Of a stretch of DNA of 15,604 nt, positions 1 to 6,151 are shown in pieces (the stretch's first letter is position 1; every line of letters starts with the position of its first letter). The notes under the pieces were generated by a model. The model saw only the letters and a program-made list of their open reading frames with translations. It searched no databases and was not told where the DNA came from. The stretch spans positions 1 through 15,604 of the forward strand of contig CAJTOW010000040.1 in assembly GCA_910577655.1 (NCBI GenBank), in the 5' to 3' direction. The position numbers and the translations under genes were made by a program. This DNA comes from an uncultured Lachnospiraceae bacterium (lineage in GTDB: Bacteria; Bacillota; Clostridia; Lachnospirales; Lachnospiraceae).

Positions 1-113
1 ATACCCTGGTTCACTCTTTTTCTGCGCTTTAGTGGCAGATAACCGGGGCTTCCAGAATATTTCCAGCGGTTTCATACCAGATTTTGTGCAGAATTGAATT
101 TTCAGACACACTC
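1..113. mobile_element. Right part of a MITE-like element (family of 3492-3661)
   Basis: This stretch is nearly identical to about 3546-3661, with a few substitutions and one single-base length difference in a T-run. It ends in the same terminal sequence, AATTTTCAGACACACTC, followed by TA (114-115). The left end lies outside the window. It contains no transposase reading frame. Two copies within 4 kb with a shared terminus point to a small non-autonomous mobile element rather than a gene remnant. The element ends 45 bases before the start codon of the next plus-strand gene. Confidence 0.7.
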
Positions 114-158
114 TATTGCTTCCAATCGTTTATTATAATAATTACGGAGGTGTATCCC

Positions 159-482
159 ATGATCCATGAGCTGACTCTTGCTGCTGTGAGACGCAAGCTG
201 TATGATTTTGACCATATTCCGCGGTTTATCAACTGCCGTGAGATCTGCTGTGTCCTTGGCATGGCGTACCGGCAGGCCGGACTAAAGCTGCCCGAGCTGG
301 AGACCGGAAAAGATGTGATGGAAACTCTGGCTGCCCTGATTCCCCCTATACAGAATTCTCCCAGCGTGGAGGAGTGCCTGAAAGAAACCCTGGCCTCCTA
401 CAACAAGCTGGGAGAACGGATCGATGAAGACGCAGTGACTACGCTGCAGCTGGGATATGAAGCTCCCGGAAAGGGAAGCTGA
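159..482 (+). CDS. Small conserved-looking protein of unknown function (107 aa)
   Basis: I do not recognise this protein. The start at 159 is chosen because GGAGG lies at 146-150, eight bases before the ATG; an upstream in-frame TTG at 84 would begin inside the mobile element and lacks such a site. The product is probably soluble and mostly helical. It begins MIHELTLAAVRRKLYDFD, has a cysteine cluster (NCREICCVLG, about residues 23-32), and ends in a charged helical stretch and a short Gly/Lys tail. There is no signal peptide or membrane segment. It is the only plus-strand gene supported in the window and converges on the TM1266-type gene, whose stop is 76 bases away. An AT-rich TATAAT at 134-139 lies too close to the ribosome binding site to be a convincing promoter. 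Confidence 0.65.
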   Translation: MIHELTLAAVRRKLYDFDHIPRFINCREICCVLGMAYRQAGLKLPELETGKDVMETLAALIPPIQNSPSVEECLKETLASYNKLGERIDEDAVTTLQLGYEAPGKGS

Positions 483-558
483 CAGCTTTTACCACATGAT
501 ATGTCTGGATATTACTGACCGGCAGGCGCTCTATCCTTCTCACACGATTCGCTGTGTT

Positions 559-855
559 TCACGTAGTCCGTGAGTAAAGCGCCTTGGAACTGACCCCCGA
601 TAAGCGGCCCAGTTTGCCGGAGACGGCGCTGATGACGTCGGCGGGAGCATCCAGTACCACGCTGATAATATTCAATTTTTTTTCCCGGTATGGAATCCCC
701 ATGCGGCCAATGATGTGGCTGCCGTACTGGTGCAGGATTTCATTGACCTTGGAGACGGATTCCTGACTCTCTATGATGATTCCCACCACGGCGATCCGGG
801 TCTCCGGAACCGTCTTTTCCGGGGATACTCCCCCGGACTTTCCATTTTCTTTCAT
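559..855 (-). CDS. TM1266-type iron-only hydrogenase system putative regulator (ACT-like)
   Basis: The product has 98 residues. After a hydrophilic stretch of about 18 residues it contains a compact ACT/NikR-C-like fold: RIAVVGIIIES, then VNEILHQYGSHIIGRMGIPYRE, then ISVVLDAPADVISAVSGKLGRLSGV. This pattern, especially the IIGRMGIPYRE segment and the DAPxDVISAxSGKLG helix, is typical of the TM1266 family, which is often encoded beside the [FeFe]-hydrogenase maturases HydE, HydF and HydG. The family has no DNA-binding domain, and its regulatory role is inferred from gene neighbourhood rather than proven. The ATG at 855 follows AGGAG at a good distance. No hydrogenase gene lies in this window, so the gene is an orphan here. 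The N-terminal stretch is probably disordered and makes it slightly longer than the usual 80-90 residues. Confidence 0.85.
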   Translation of the reverse strand: MKENGKSGGVSPEKTVPETRIAVVGIIIESQESVSKVNEILHQYGSHIIGRMGIPYREKKLNIISVVLDAPADVISAVSGKLGRLSGVSSKALYSRTT

Positions 856-894
856 CTGGGTATTCTCCTGATTCTTCTCTATATACAGACGAAA

Positions 895-926
895 AATATA
901 CCGAAACCAGAATCCGCCCCTGTCAA
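895..926 (-). promoter_or_regulatory. Possible promoter of the TM1266-type gene
   Basis: On the minus strand a perfect TTGACA (921-926) is followed by TATATT (895-900). The spacer is 20 bases, longer than the optimal 17, so the assignment is tentative. It sits about 40 bases before the start codon and next to the tandem repeats. Confidence 0.35.
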
Positions 927-950
927 AGGCTTCTCCTGATTTTCCAACGG

Positions 951-1080
951 CCTGTATTGCTTTCCCGCTTCCGGCCTGCGCTTCCAGCAGCCTGTATTGC
1001 TTTCCCGCTTCCGGCCTGCGCTTCCAGCAGCCTGTATCATTTCCCGCTTCCGGCCTGCGCTTCCAACAGCCTATAGTGCC
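951..1080. repeat. Tandem repeat, 40-base unit, three copies plus a fragment
   Basis: Unit 1 (951-990) begins CCTGTATTGCTTTCCCGCTT and ends GGCCTGCGCTTCCAGCAG. Unit 2 (991-1030) is identical. Unit 3 (1031-1069) is 39 bases with changes near its start and end. A fourth, partial copy (CCTATAGTGCC, 1070-1080) overlaps the stop codon of the HIT gene. The array fills the gap between the HIT and TM1266-type genes. It is direct and contiguous without spacers, so it is not a CRISPR array. Confidence 0.9.
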
Positions 1081-1490
1081 TGCCGGATCTTCTCCGCGAT
1101 CTCCTCCAGCTGGGCATCGTCCGCGATGACCTTACCGGGATTCATTTCAAAGGTGCCGCCCCACTCCGGGCCGCCCTCGTACTTGGGCACCAGATGGAAG
1201 TGCAGGTGACAGCCGGTATCGCCGTAGGCACCATAATTCACCTTGTTGGGCTTGAATACCTTGTGGATGGCGCGGGCAGCCTTGGCCACATCTGCGAAAA
1301 ATGCGTTCCTCTCCTCATCGCTGAGCTCGATCATCTCACTGATATGCTTGTCATGGGCCAGAACCAGACGGCCGGGATGGCTCTGCTCCTTAAACACATA
1401 GAGAAACCCCGTATCCATCTTGCAAACAGGATATGCGAATTTGGCCACCAGTTCCCCCTGCATACAATACGCGCAATTAGCATCCTTCAT
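1071..1490 (-). CDS. HIT family hydrolase (histidine triad protein)
   Basis: The product is 139 residues from the ATG at 1490. That start is preceded by AAAGGAAG at about eight bases; an in-frame ATG at 1517 lies upstream of this site and is less likely. The histidine triad H-L-H-F-H is at residues 95-99 (CHLHFHLVPK), which is the nucleotide-binding and catalytic motif of HIT nucleotidyl hydrolases and transferases. An N-terminal CAYC pair (residues 6-9) is found in zinc-binding members. The middle part (FVFKEQ-like strand, SHPGRLVLAHDKHI) fits the HIT fold. The likely activity is hydrolysis of adenosine phosphoramidate or related nucleotide conjugates in the cytoplasm; the physiological substrate cannot be read from sequence. 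The gene lies downstream of pucR on the same strand, separated by paired hairpins. Confidence 0.9.
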   Translation of the reverse strand: MKDANCAYCMQGELVAKFAYPVCKMDTGFLYVFKEQSHPGRLVLAHDKHISEMIELSDEERNAFFADVAKAARAIHKVFKPNKVNYGAYGDTGCHLHFHLVPKYEGGPEWGGTFEMNPGKVIADDAQLEEIAEKIRQAL

Positions 1491-1536
1491 AATATTTCTT
1501 CCTTTCTTTATATTCATTACTATTCACGGGGTGCAT

Positions 1537-1585
1537 CTTCTTGTCCGGCTGCGCCTGACAAGAAGCATCGGGCATCCGCCCGATG
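1537..1585. other. Two adjacent hairpins between pucR and the HIT gene
   Basis: CTTCTTGTC (1537-1545) pairs with GACAAGAAG (1557-1565) across an 11-base loop. Immediately next, CATCGGGC (1566-1573) pairs with GCCCGATG (1578-1585) across a 4-base loop. Neither is followed by a clear T-run in the minus-strand transcript, so a standard intrinsic terminator is doubtful. They could be an attenuator, an mRNA stability element or a processing site in the leader of the HIT gene. Confidence 0.55.
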
Positions 1586-1622
1586 TGGAAAACCGGACTG
1601 AATTACATTACTTCCCATATCC

Positions 1623-3239
1623 CTACAACCCCAGAAACTGCAGCAGAAGCTCCAGCTTCATCCGTCCCACCGGCTGCTCCCAGTCCACCGGGACCAGGTT
1701 GGTGACTTTATCGATCCGTTTGCGGATGGTATTGATGTGAACAAACAGCTTCTCCGCGGTAATGCTGTAGTTCATGTTGTTCTCCAGATATACCTTCAGG
1801 GTACGCAGAAGCTCCGCCTGCTTTTCATCCTCCGCCAGCTCCCGCAGCCCGCCGAGAAGCTCCTCCAGCTCCTGGCCGGGAATCTCCAGCCAGGCCAGAA
1901 GCCCCAGCTGCTCATAATCCCAGATATGCTCCCTGGGAAAAAGGATCCGGCCCATCTTCATCACATTGCGGCATTTCTTCACACCGGACCGGATGTCCAG
2001 AAGGGTCCGTGCCTCCCGGCACACCCCCAGTTCCAGGTAAATCCCGCAGCGTTCCGACACTCTGGCACAAAATTCCGAAAGCAGTATCCCCAGATGCTCC
2101 CGCCGGCATACCTCCGGCTCTCCTGCATCCAGAAACAATACACCTTCATGCTCCTCCAGCAGGGCAATCCTGGCTGTCCGGGCAAAGCTGCATCGCTGAA
2201 ATGCTTCCAGAAGCTCCCGCCGTTCCCCCCGGATCGTCCTCTCGCCGCCGTTCTGGCTGAATACCGCATATACATAGCCCTGGCTCATGGATATCCCTTG
2301 GATGTTGGCCTGGTAGAGGAGCTTTTTCGTGTCCTCCTCCTGATAATTCAGGGCATACTGGACGAAATTCTCAAAGCCCACATTTCCCACATTCTGTGCC
2401 ACCATGATCTGTTCGTAGACCCCCTGGAGCATGAGAAATCCCAGCCGGATGGCGTACTCATCATAATAATCCAGAAATTCCCTGGACTCCATGACCACAA
2501 AATACGCCTGATCCACACCGTTCATCCGGATGGGTACCAGGATCCAGCTGACCCTGGGGCCGGCTGCATTTCCCGGATTGATCAGGCGGAAACGGGTCAT
2601 ATGGATGTAATCACAGAGGGTATGGCGGGACGGCTCCCAGTAATCGGCCTCCGTCAGACCGAAGGACTCGGAAATCCGCCTGAAATTGGGCGAGCTGTAA
2701 TAGCTCTTTTCCTCGGACAGATCGTAGAGAAATGCCGGGAAATTCATCTCCACTTCCACGGCCTGGAGAATCCGCCGGATCTTCTGTACCTTGTAGGTCT
2801 GGTTGGCCATCTGATAGCTGGAGCTTCCGTGGATCCGGAAACGACGCACCGTCCGGTTGATCACCGCGATATTCACCTGATTCATGACCTCCATGTAGGC
2901 CACGGAAAAAGGCATGGTCAAAAGAGGAACAGCATATTCGTCGAAAAGCCGGAGCATATCCTCCGGGATCCTGGGCATATGGCGCTCCCGCTTGATCACC
3001 AGGCCGGAGGTCATCTGGATGGTCCCTTCCTCAAAGCCCTGATAGATGCACTCCGGCTCCTGGGCGATGGCATAGCCCGAGGAGAGCACCAGCTCCCGGC
3101 CCCGTGCCCAGCGGTAGGCGTCCGGCGCGTCCAGGACCGTGATCCCCTGAACCTCCTTCTGGAGCCCGTTCTTCCCGGCAACTACTTGAAAATCCTTGAA
3201 ATATTCCAGTGCCAGCAGCTCCTGCAGTGCAATCCCCAT
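1623..3239 (-). CDS. PucR/CdaR family transcriptional regulator
   Basis: The protein has 538 residues. An N-terminal PucR-type domain (about 1-125) starts MGIALQELLALEYFKDFQVV and continues with GITVLDAPDAYRWARGRELVLSSGYAI, the hallmark of purine-catabolism regulator-like proteins. The central region (about 290-430) fits the GGDEF-like segment of CdaR proteins. A C-terminal helix-turn-helix of the HTH_30 type (about 477-538) reads LLRTLKVYLENNMNYSITAE and ends HINTIRKRIDKVTNL. It is a cytoplasmic DNA-binding regulator, probably responding to a small molecule through the N-terminal domain; the ligand and targets are unknown. Relatives control purine, sugar-acid or amino-acid genes, but none are adjacent here. 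The ATG at 3239 follows GGAAAGGAAG. A MITE-like element begins 47 bases upstream of the start, so the native promoter was probably displaced or now lies within or beyond the element. Confidence 0.88.
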   Translation of the reverse strand: MGIALQELLALEYFKDFQVVAGKNGLQKEVQGITVLDAPDAYRWARGRELVLSSGYAIAQEPECIYQGFEEGTIQMTSGLVIKRERHMPRIPEDMLRLFDEYAVPLLTMPFSVAYMEVMNQVNIAVINRTVRRFRIHGSSSYQMANQTYKVQKIRRILQAVEVEMNFPAFLYDLSEEKSYYSSPNFRRISESFGLTEADYWEPSRHTLCDYIHMTRFRLINPGNAAGPRVSWILVPIRMNGVDQAYFVVMESREFLDYYDEYAIRLGFLMLQGVYEQIMVAQNVGNVGFENFVQYALNYQEEDTKKLLYQANIQGISMSQGYVYAVFSQNGGERTIRGERRELLEAFQRCSFARTARIALLEEHEGVLFLDAGEPEVCRREHLGILLSEFCARVSERCGIYLELGVCREARTLLDIRSGVKKCRNVMKMGRILFPREHIWDYEQLGLLAWLEIPGQELEELLGGLRELAEDEKQAELLRTLKVYLENNMNYSITAEKLFVHINTIRKRIDKVTNLVPVDWEQPVGRMKLELLLQFLGL

Positions 3240-3286
3240 GTAGTCTCTTCCTTTCCGCCGGCGGTCCGTCCGGGTAACCCGCTCTA

Positions 3287-3489
3287 GAGCGTGTCTGAAA
3301 ATTCATTCCCGGCATCTCCACAAGGGACGCCTTCGGTGTGCACGCCCCACTTCGCGGTACACCGCAGGCGTCCCTTGGGATATTTGGGCCAAATTCAGGT
3401 TACATAGCCCACTATGCGCCCTTCATTTGGCCCAAATCTCCCACAAACTGTGACGCACATCTGCCAGAAAGCAATTTTCAGACACACTC
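3287..3489. mobile_element. MITE-like element A (203 bases)
   Basis: The termini are GAGCGTGTCTGAAAATT (3287-3303) and the inverted AATTTTCAGACACACTC (3473-3489), flanked by TA on both sides (3285-3286, 3490-3491). Inside are two long inverted repeats: CAAGGGACGCCT (3321-3332) with AGGCGTCCCTTG (3366-3377), and ATTTGGGCCAAAT (3382-3394) with ATTTGGCCCAAAT (3425-3437). The element would fold into a multi-hairpin structure in either strand. It carries no credible protein-coding gene. The features fit a non-autonomous element mobilised by a transposase encoded elsewhere. Confidence 0.75.
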
Positions 3490-3491
3490 TA

Positions 3492-3661
3492 GAGCGTGTC
3501 TGAAAATTGCTGGATATTTATCAATATGCCGAAAGCAGGTAAAAGTCAGACTCCGGTTCACTCTTTTTTCTGCGCTTCAGGGGCAGATAACCGGGGCTTC
3601 CAGGATATTTCCAGCGATTTCATACCAGATTTTGTGCAGAATTTAATTTTCAGACACGCTC
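3492..3661. mobile_element. MITE-like element B (170 bases)
   Basis: The termini are GAGCGTGTCTGAAAATT (3492-3508) and AATTTTCAGACACGCTC (3645-3661), with TA on each side (3490-3491 and 3662-3663). It abuts element A so that both share a single TA. The internal sequence differs from element A, but the right part matches 1-113 of this window closely, so it is an independently spreading family using the same termini. Confidence 0.75.
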
Positions 3662-3663
3662 TA

Positions 3664-3720
3664 GAGCAATTTTCAAACACGCTCTAAAGTAAAAGCCCTC
3701 CGGACAGGATCGCAACACGC
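3664..3720. mobile_element. Degenerate element ends next to element B
   Basis: GAGC at 3664-3667 runs straight into an inverted terminus, AATTTTCAAACACGCTC (3668-3684), followed by TA (3685-3686). A further partial terminus, AACACGCTC, lies at about 3713-3722. These look like remnants of one or two more copies with deleted interiors, which makes this a repeated insertion site. Confidence 0.5.
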
Positions 3721-3753
3721 TCTAAGCTCATTACATTCGCTAAGTGAGCCAAT

Positions 3754-3824
3754 GCCTGCGGCGGAGAGGAATTATATCGCTGAGGCGATCCGCCGCAGGC
3801 GGAGAATCCTGCACAGCAGGATTC
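3754..3824. repeat. Palindromic repeat region with terminator-like hairpin
   Basis: GCCTGCGGCGGA (3754-3765) pairs with TCCGCCGCAGGC (3789-3800). Directly next, GAATCCTGC (3804-3812) pairs with GCAGGATTC (3816-3824) across a 3-base loop, followed on the plus strand by TTTGTTCT. The second hairpin resembles a Rho-independent terminator on the plus strand, but no plus-strand gene ends here. For the minus-strand kinase-like gene, which ends at 3857, the hairpins would lie just past the stop but without a T-run. The remainder of 3690-3856 shows no gene. Confidence 0.6.
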
Positions 3825-3856
3825 TTTGTTCTCCTGTTTGCCGCCCGTCAGAACGG

Positions 3857-4495
3857 TTACTGTTTATTCTTCCACGCCTGCTTCATCTTCGAAAAATGTA
3901 TGATGGTATCAACAGCCCCATCGATCCCCACTGCGCTGCTGTTGACACAAAGATCATAGCTGCGGGAATCGCCCCATTTCTTGCTGGAATAATAATTATA
4001 GTAGCTGGCGCGCTTCTTATCCGTCTTTACCATCACATCTTTGGCTTTGGCATCGTCCAGGTTGTGGCGATGCTTTAAATTGGCGATCTTGTCGGGATCG
4101 TCACCGGATATGAAAACAGTAACCGTATTGGGATAATCAGCCAGCGCATAGTCTGCGCAGCGTCCCACAATCACGCAGGATTCCTCATTGGCAAGCTGTT
4201 TGATGGTGTCAAACTGCGCCAGGAAGATCTTGTGATTAATGGGCATATCCATGTAGGCAGATGTGGTATAGCCCAGTGAATAGGTATCCATAACAAGCGA
4301 ATACAAGAAACTGCTGGTGGGCTTTTCGTCATGGGTCTCAAACAGTTCTTCACACAAACCGCTGTTCTTCGCTGCCAGATTCAGCAGTTCCTTATCATAG
4401 CACTTGACACCCAGCTTCTCTGCAATCTTTTGTCCGATTATCTTACCATTGCTGCCGCACTGCCTTCCTATTGTAATGACCAGATTCCCCTTCAT
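3857..4495 (-). CDS. Cytidylate kinase-like family protein
   Basis: The product is 212 residues from the ATG at 4495, which follows AAAGGAGAGG at close spacing; an in-frame start at 4522 lies upstream of this site. It opens with a nucleotide-binding strand and loop, LVITIGRQCGSNGKIIG (residues 5-21), the family version of a P-loop found in Cytidylate_kin_2 proteins, where GSGG is usual and GSNG is seen here. Then come KIAEKLGVKCYDKELL, a kinase core segment CVIVGRCADYAL, and a lid-like region rich in Lys/Arg (KANLKHRH type, then KTDKKRASYYNYY). It is probably a cytoplasmic nucleotide-binding protein. The true substrate of this family is not established, and the housekeeping Cmk is a different protein. 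It lies downstream of the RluD-type gene on the same strand and appears to have its own -10 element. Confidence 0.8.
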   Translation of the reverse strand: MKGNLVITIGRQCGSNGKIIGQKIAEKLGVKCYDKELLNLAAKNSGLCEELFETHDEKPTSSFLYSLVMDTYSLGYTTSAYMDMPINHKIFLAQFDTIKQLANEESCVIVGRCADYALADYPNTVTVFISGDDPDKIANLKHRHNLDDAKAKDVMVKTDKKRASYYNYYSSKKWGDSRSYDLCVNSSAVGIDGAVDTIIHFSKMKQAWKNKQ

Positions 4496-4545
4496 ATGAT
4501 CCTCTCCTTTCAGGCAACTCATGATATAATCCTATGTATATGATT

Positions 4546-4551
4546 ATTATA
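4546..4551 (-). promoter_or_regulatory. Possible -10 element for the kinase-like gene
   Basis: The minus strand reads TATAAT here, about 50 bases before the start codon at 4495. No good -35 hexamer lies at the expected distance (TATACT is the 17-base-spaced candidate), so this is a -10-only assignment. No terminator hairpin is seen between the RluD-type gene and this point, so read-through is also possible. Confidence 0.4.
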
Positions 4552-4581
4552 CACTAAAATGTCTGAAAAGTATACCCGGAT

Positions 4582-5493
4582 TTAATCTGTTTCTAGTTTT
4601 TTTAGAAGGCATTGGAAATATTCTGGCAATGGTGCATGGAATTCCATGTATTCATTCGTCTCTGGATGACGGATACCCAGTACTCCCGCATGAAGGGTCT
4701 GCCCCTGGAGTCCGGCAAAAGGACACCTGGAAGGGCCATATACCTGGTCTCCCAGGATCGGATGACCGATACTGGCCATGTGGACGCGGATCTGGTGGGT
4801 CCTTCCTGTCTCCAGCTGGCACTCAATATAAGTAAAACGCCGGTATCTGGCCAAAACCTGGTAATGAGTGACAGCATCCTTGCCGTTCTTCTCATTGATG
4901 CACATCTTCTTCCGGTCTGTGGGATGCCTGCCGATGGGAGCATGGACTGTGCCCCTGTCATCCCGGATAATGCCATGGACAACGGCATAATACTTTCTGG
5001 TGATGGAATGCACCTTCAATTGCTCTGCTATCTGGTTGTGGGCCTTGTCATTTTTGCATACGATCAGGACGCCTGTGGTGTCCATATCGATCCGGTGAAC
5101 GATCCCCGGACGCAGGACACCGTTGATCCCGGACAGCTGATTCCTGCAATGTGCCATAAGCCCGTTGACAAGGGTGCCGGATGCATGACCGGCAGCCGGA
5201 TGCACTACCATACCCTTGGGCTTATTGACCAGGAGAATGTCCGGATCCTCATAGAGAATATCCAGTTCCAGCTCCTCCGGCAGGATCTCAGGCTCTACCG
5301 GCTCCGGGATCTTTACACAGATCTTGTCCCCGCATCTCACTTTATAGTTGCTTTTGACAGTCCCGCCGTTGACTGTGATATCGCCATCCTTTAACAGCTT
5401 TTGCAGATAAGAGCGGGTCAGATCAGCAAGCCGGACACTGAGATATTTGTCAAGCCGGACGCCGTCTTCCTCCACTGCCAGTTCCCGAACCAT
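4582..5493 (-). CDS. rluD: RluA/RluD family 23S rRNA pseudouridine synthase
   Basis: The 303-residue protein has an N-terminal S4 RNA-binding domain (about 12-60: VRLDKYLSVRLADLTRSYLQ) followed by the pseudouridine synthase domain. The catalytic motif HRIDMDTTG is at residues 133-141, with Asp136 the expected nucleophile. Other family signatures are ILLVNKPKGMVVHPA (87-100) and LETGRTHQIRVHMASIGHPI. It isomerises uridine in RNA; RluD-type enzymes act on helix 69 of 23S rRNA, but in Firmicutes several paralogues (YlyB and others) look alike, so the exact target is uncertain. The ATG at 5493 has AGGAGG upstream. It follows lspA by 105 bases in the same operon; lspA-rluD adjacency is common in Firmicutes. 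Confidence 0.92.
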   Translation of the reverse strand: MVRELAVEEDGVRLDKYLSVRLADLTRSYLQKLLKDGDITVNGGTVKSNYKVRCGDKICVKIPEPVEPEILPEELELDILYEDPDILLVNKPKGMVVHPAAGHASGTLVNGLMAHCRNQLSGINGVLRPGIVHRIDMDTTGVLIVCKNDKAHNQIAEQLKVHSITRKYYAVVHGIIRDDRGTVHAPIGRHPTDRKKMCINEKNGKDAVTHYQVLARYRRFTYIECQLETGRTHQIRVHMASIGHPILGDQVYGPSRCPFAGLQGQTLHAGVLGIRHPETNEYMEFHAPLPEYFQCLLKKLETD

Positions 5494-5598
5494 TGTTAAT
5501 CCCTCCTAACCTGGATACGCCAGAACTGTGCGCAACAGACGCAACAGTTCGGATGCCTCCAGAACGGTTACCACCAAACAATAAAGGGGCTCCGGAAG

Positions 5599-6120
5599 TC
5601 ACTCCTGTCTCCGGTTCCCCCAACGGAAAATCTCAAAATCCTCATCCTTATAATAGAAAAGAAACAATACCAGAAGCAGTCCCGTAGCCGTAGTCACATA
5701 GATATCCGCCACATTGAAAATCGGGAAATCAATGAGACGGAAATACAAAAAATCCACCACATATCCCTGGGAGATCCGGTCCACCATATTCCCCACAGCT
5801 CCGGCTGTGATCATGACGGTGCAGAGCTTCAGAAAATGGTACCGGGAATAGCGGTATGACGGCATACGGACCATCACATAAGCCGCGGCCGCCAGTACCA
5901 GGATCCCGACGATAAAGAAGAATCCCTGCTGTCCCTGGAGCATCCCAAAAGCCGCTCCCCGGTTCTCCGAGTACAGAAGCTCAAATACACCGGAAACAAG
6001 GACAAAAGGCTCCTGGCCTTTCAGGTGCAGCACAGCCAGCTGCTTCGTATACTGGTCAAACATTACCAGTACTGCTGAGGCGCAGAGCCAGCTAAGCAGA
6101 TTGATCACCTTTTCTTTCAT
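5599..6120 (-). CDS. lspA: Signal peptidase II (prolipoprotein signal peptidase)
   Basis: The 173-residue polytopic membrane protein has about four hydrophobic segments (about 5-22, 64-84, 98-112, 138-157). Conserved blocks are NRGAAFG (53-59), GNMVDRISQGYVVDF (110-124) and FNVADIYV (135-142). Asp114, Asp123 and Asp139 are all present; the last two match the catalytic aspartate pair of structurally studied LspA. It cleaves lipoprotein signal peptides before the lipidated cysteine, so it would process the lipoprotein carboxypeptidase encoded at 10692-11672. The ATG at 6120 follows CGGAGGAAC, and the aroB stop is 31 bases upstream. The length and motifs are those of an intact enzyme. The C-terminal tail is hydrophilic and slightly extended. 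Confidence 0.95.
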   Translation of the reverse strand: MKEKVINLLSWLCASAVLVMFDQYTKQLAVLHLKGQEPFVLVSGVFELLYSENRGAAFGMLQGQQGFFFIVGILVLAAAAYVMVRMPSYRYSRYHFLKLCTVMITAGAVGNMVDRISQGYVVDFLYFRLIDFPIFNVADIYVTTATGLLLVLFLFYYKDEDFEIFRWGNRRQE

Positions 6121-6151
6121 ATAGTTCCTCCGTTGCCGTCAGGCAGCCCGG

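Noticed and set aside
134..139. TATAAT as promoter -10 of the gene at 159
   Set aside because: The start of transcription would fall at or inside the ribosome binding site, and no -35 is present at the right distance.
951..1080. CRISPR array
   Set aside because: The 40-base units are contiguous with no spacers and no cas genes are nearby.
1737..3287. Long open frame (516 codons) on the plus strand opposite pucR
   Set aside because: It mirrors the pucR gene on the other strand, has a low-complexity His/Pro/Leu-rich composition, no ribosome binding site and no recognisable domain. It is a by-product of the codon usage of pucR.
3338..3646. Open frame across elements A and B as a possible transposase
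   Set aside because: It crosses the junction of two separate elements and has no DDE or other transposase motif, so the elements appear non-coding.
3804..3830. Plus-strand terminator
   Set aside because: The hairpin with TTTGTTCT looks like one, but no plus-strand gene ends upstream; it is kept only as part of a palindromic repeat.
4612..5394. Plus-strand open frame opposite the pseudouridine synthase
   Set aside because: It is entirely within rluD, with no ribosome binding site or protein family signature.
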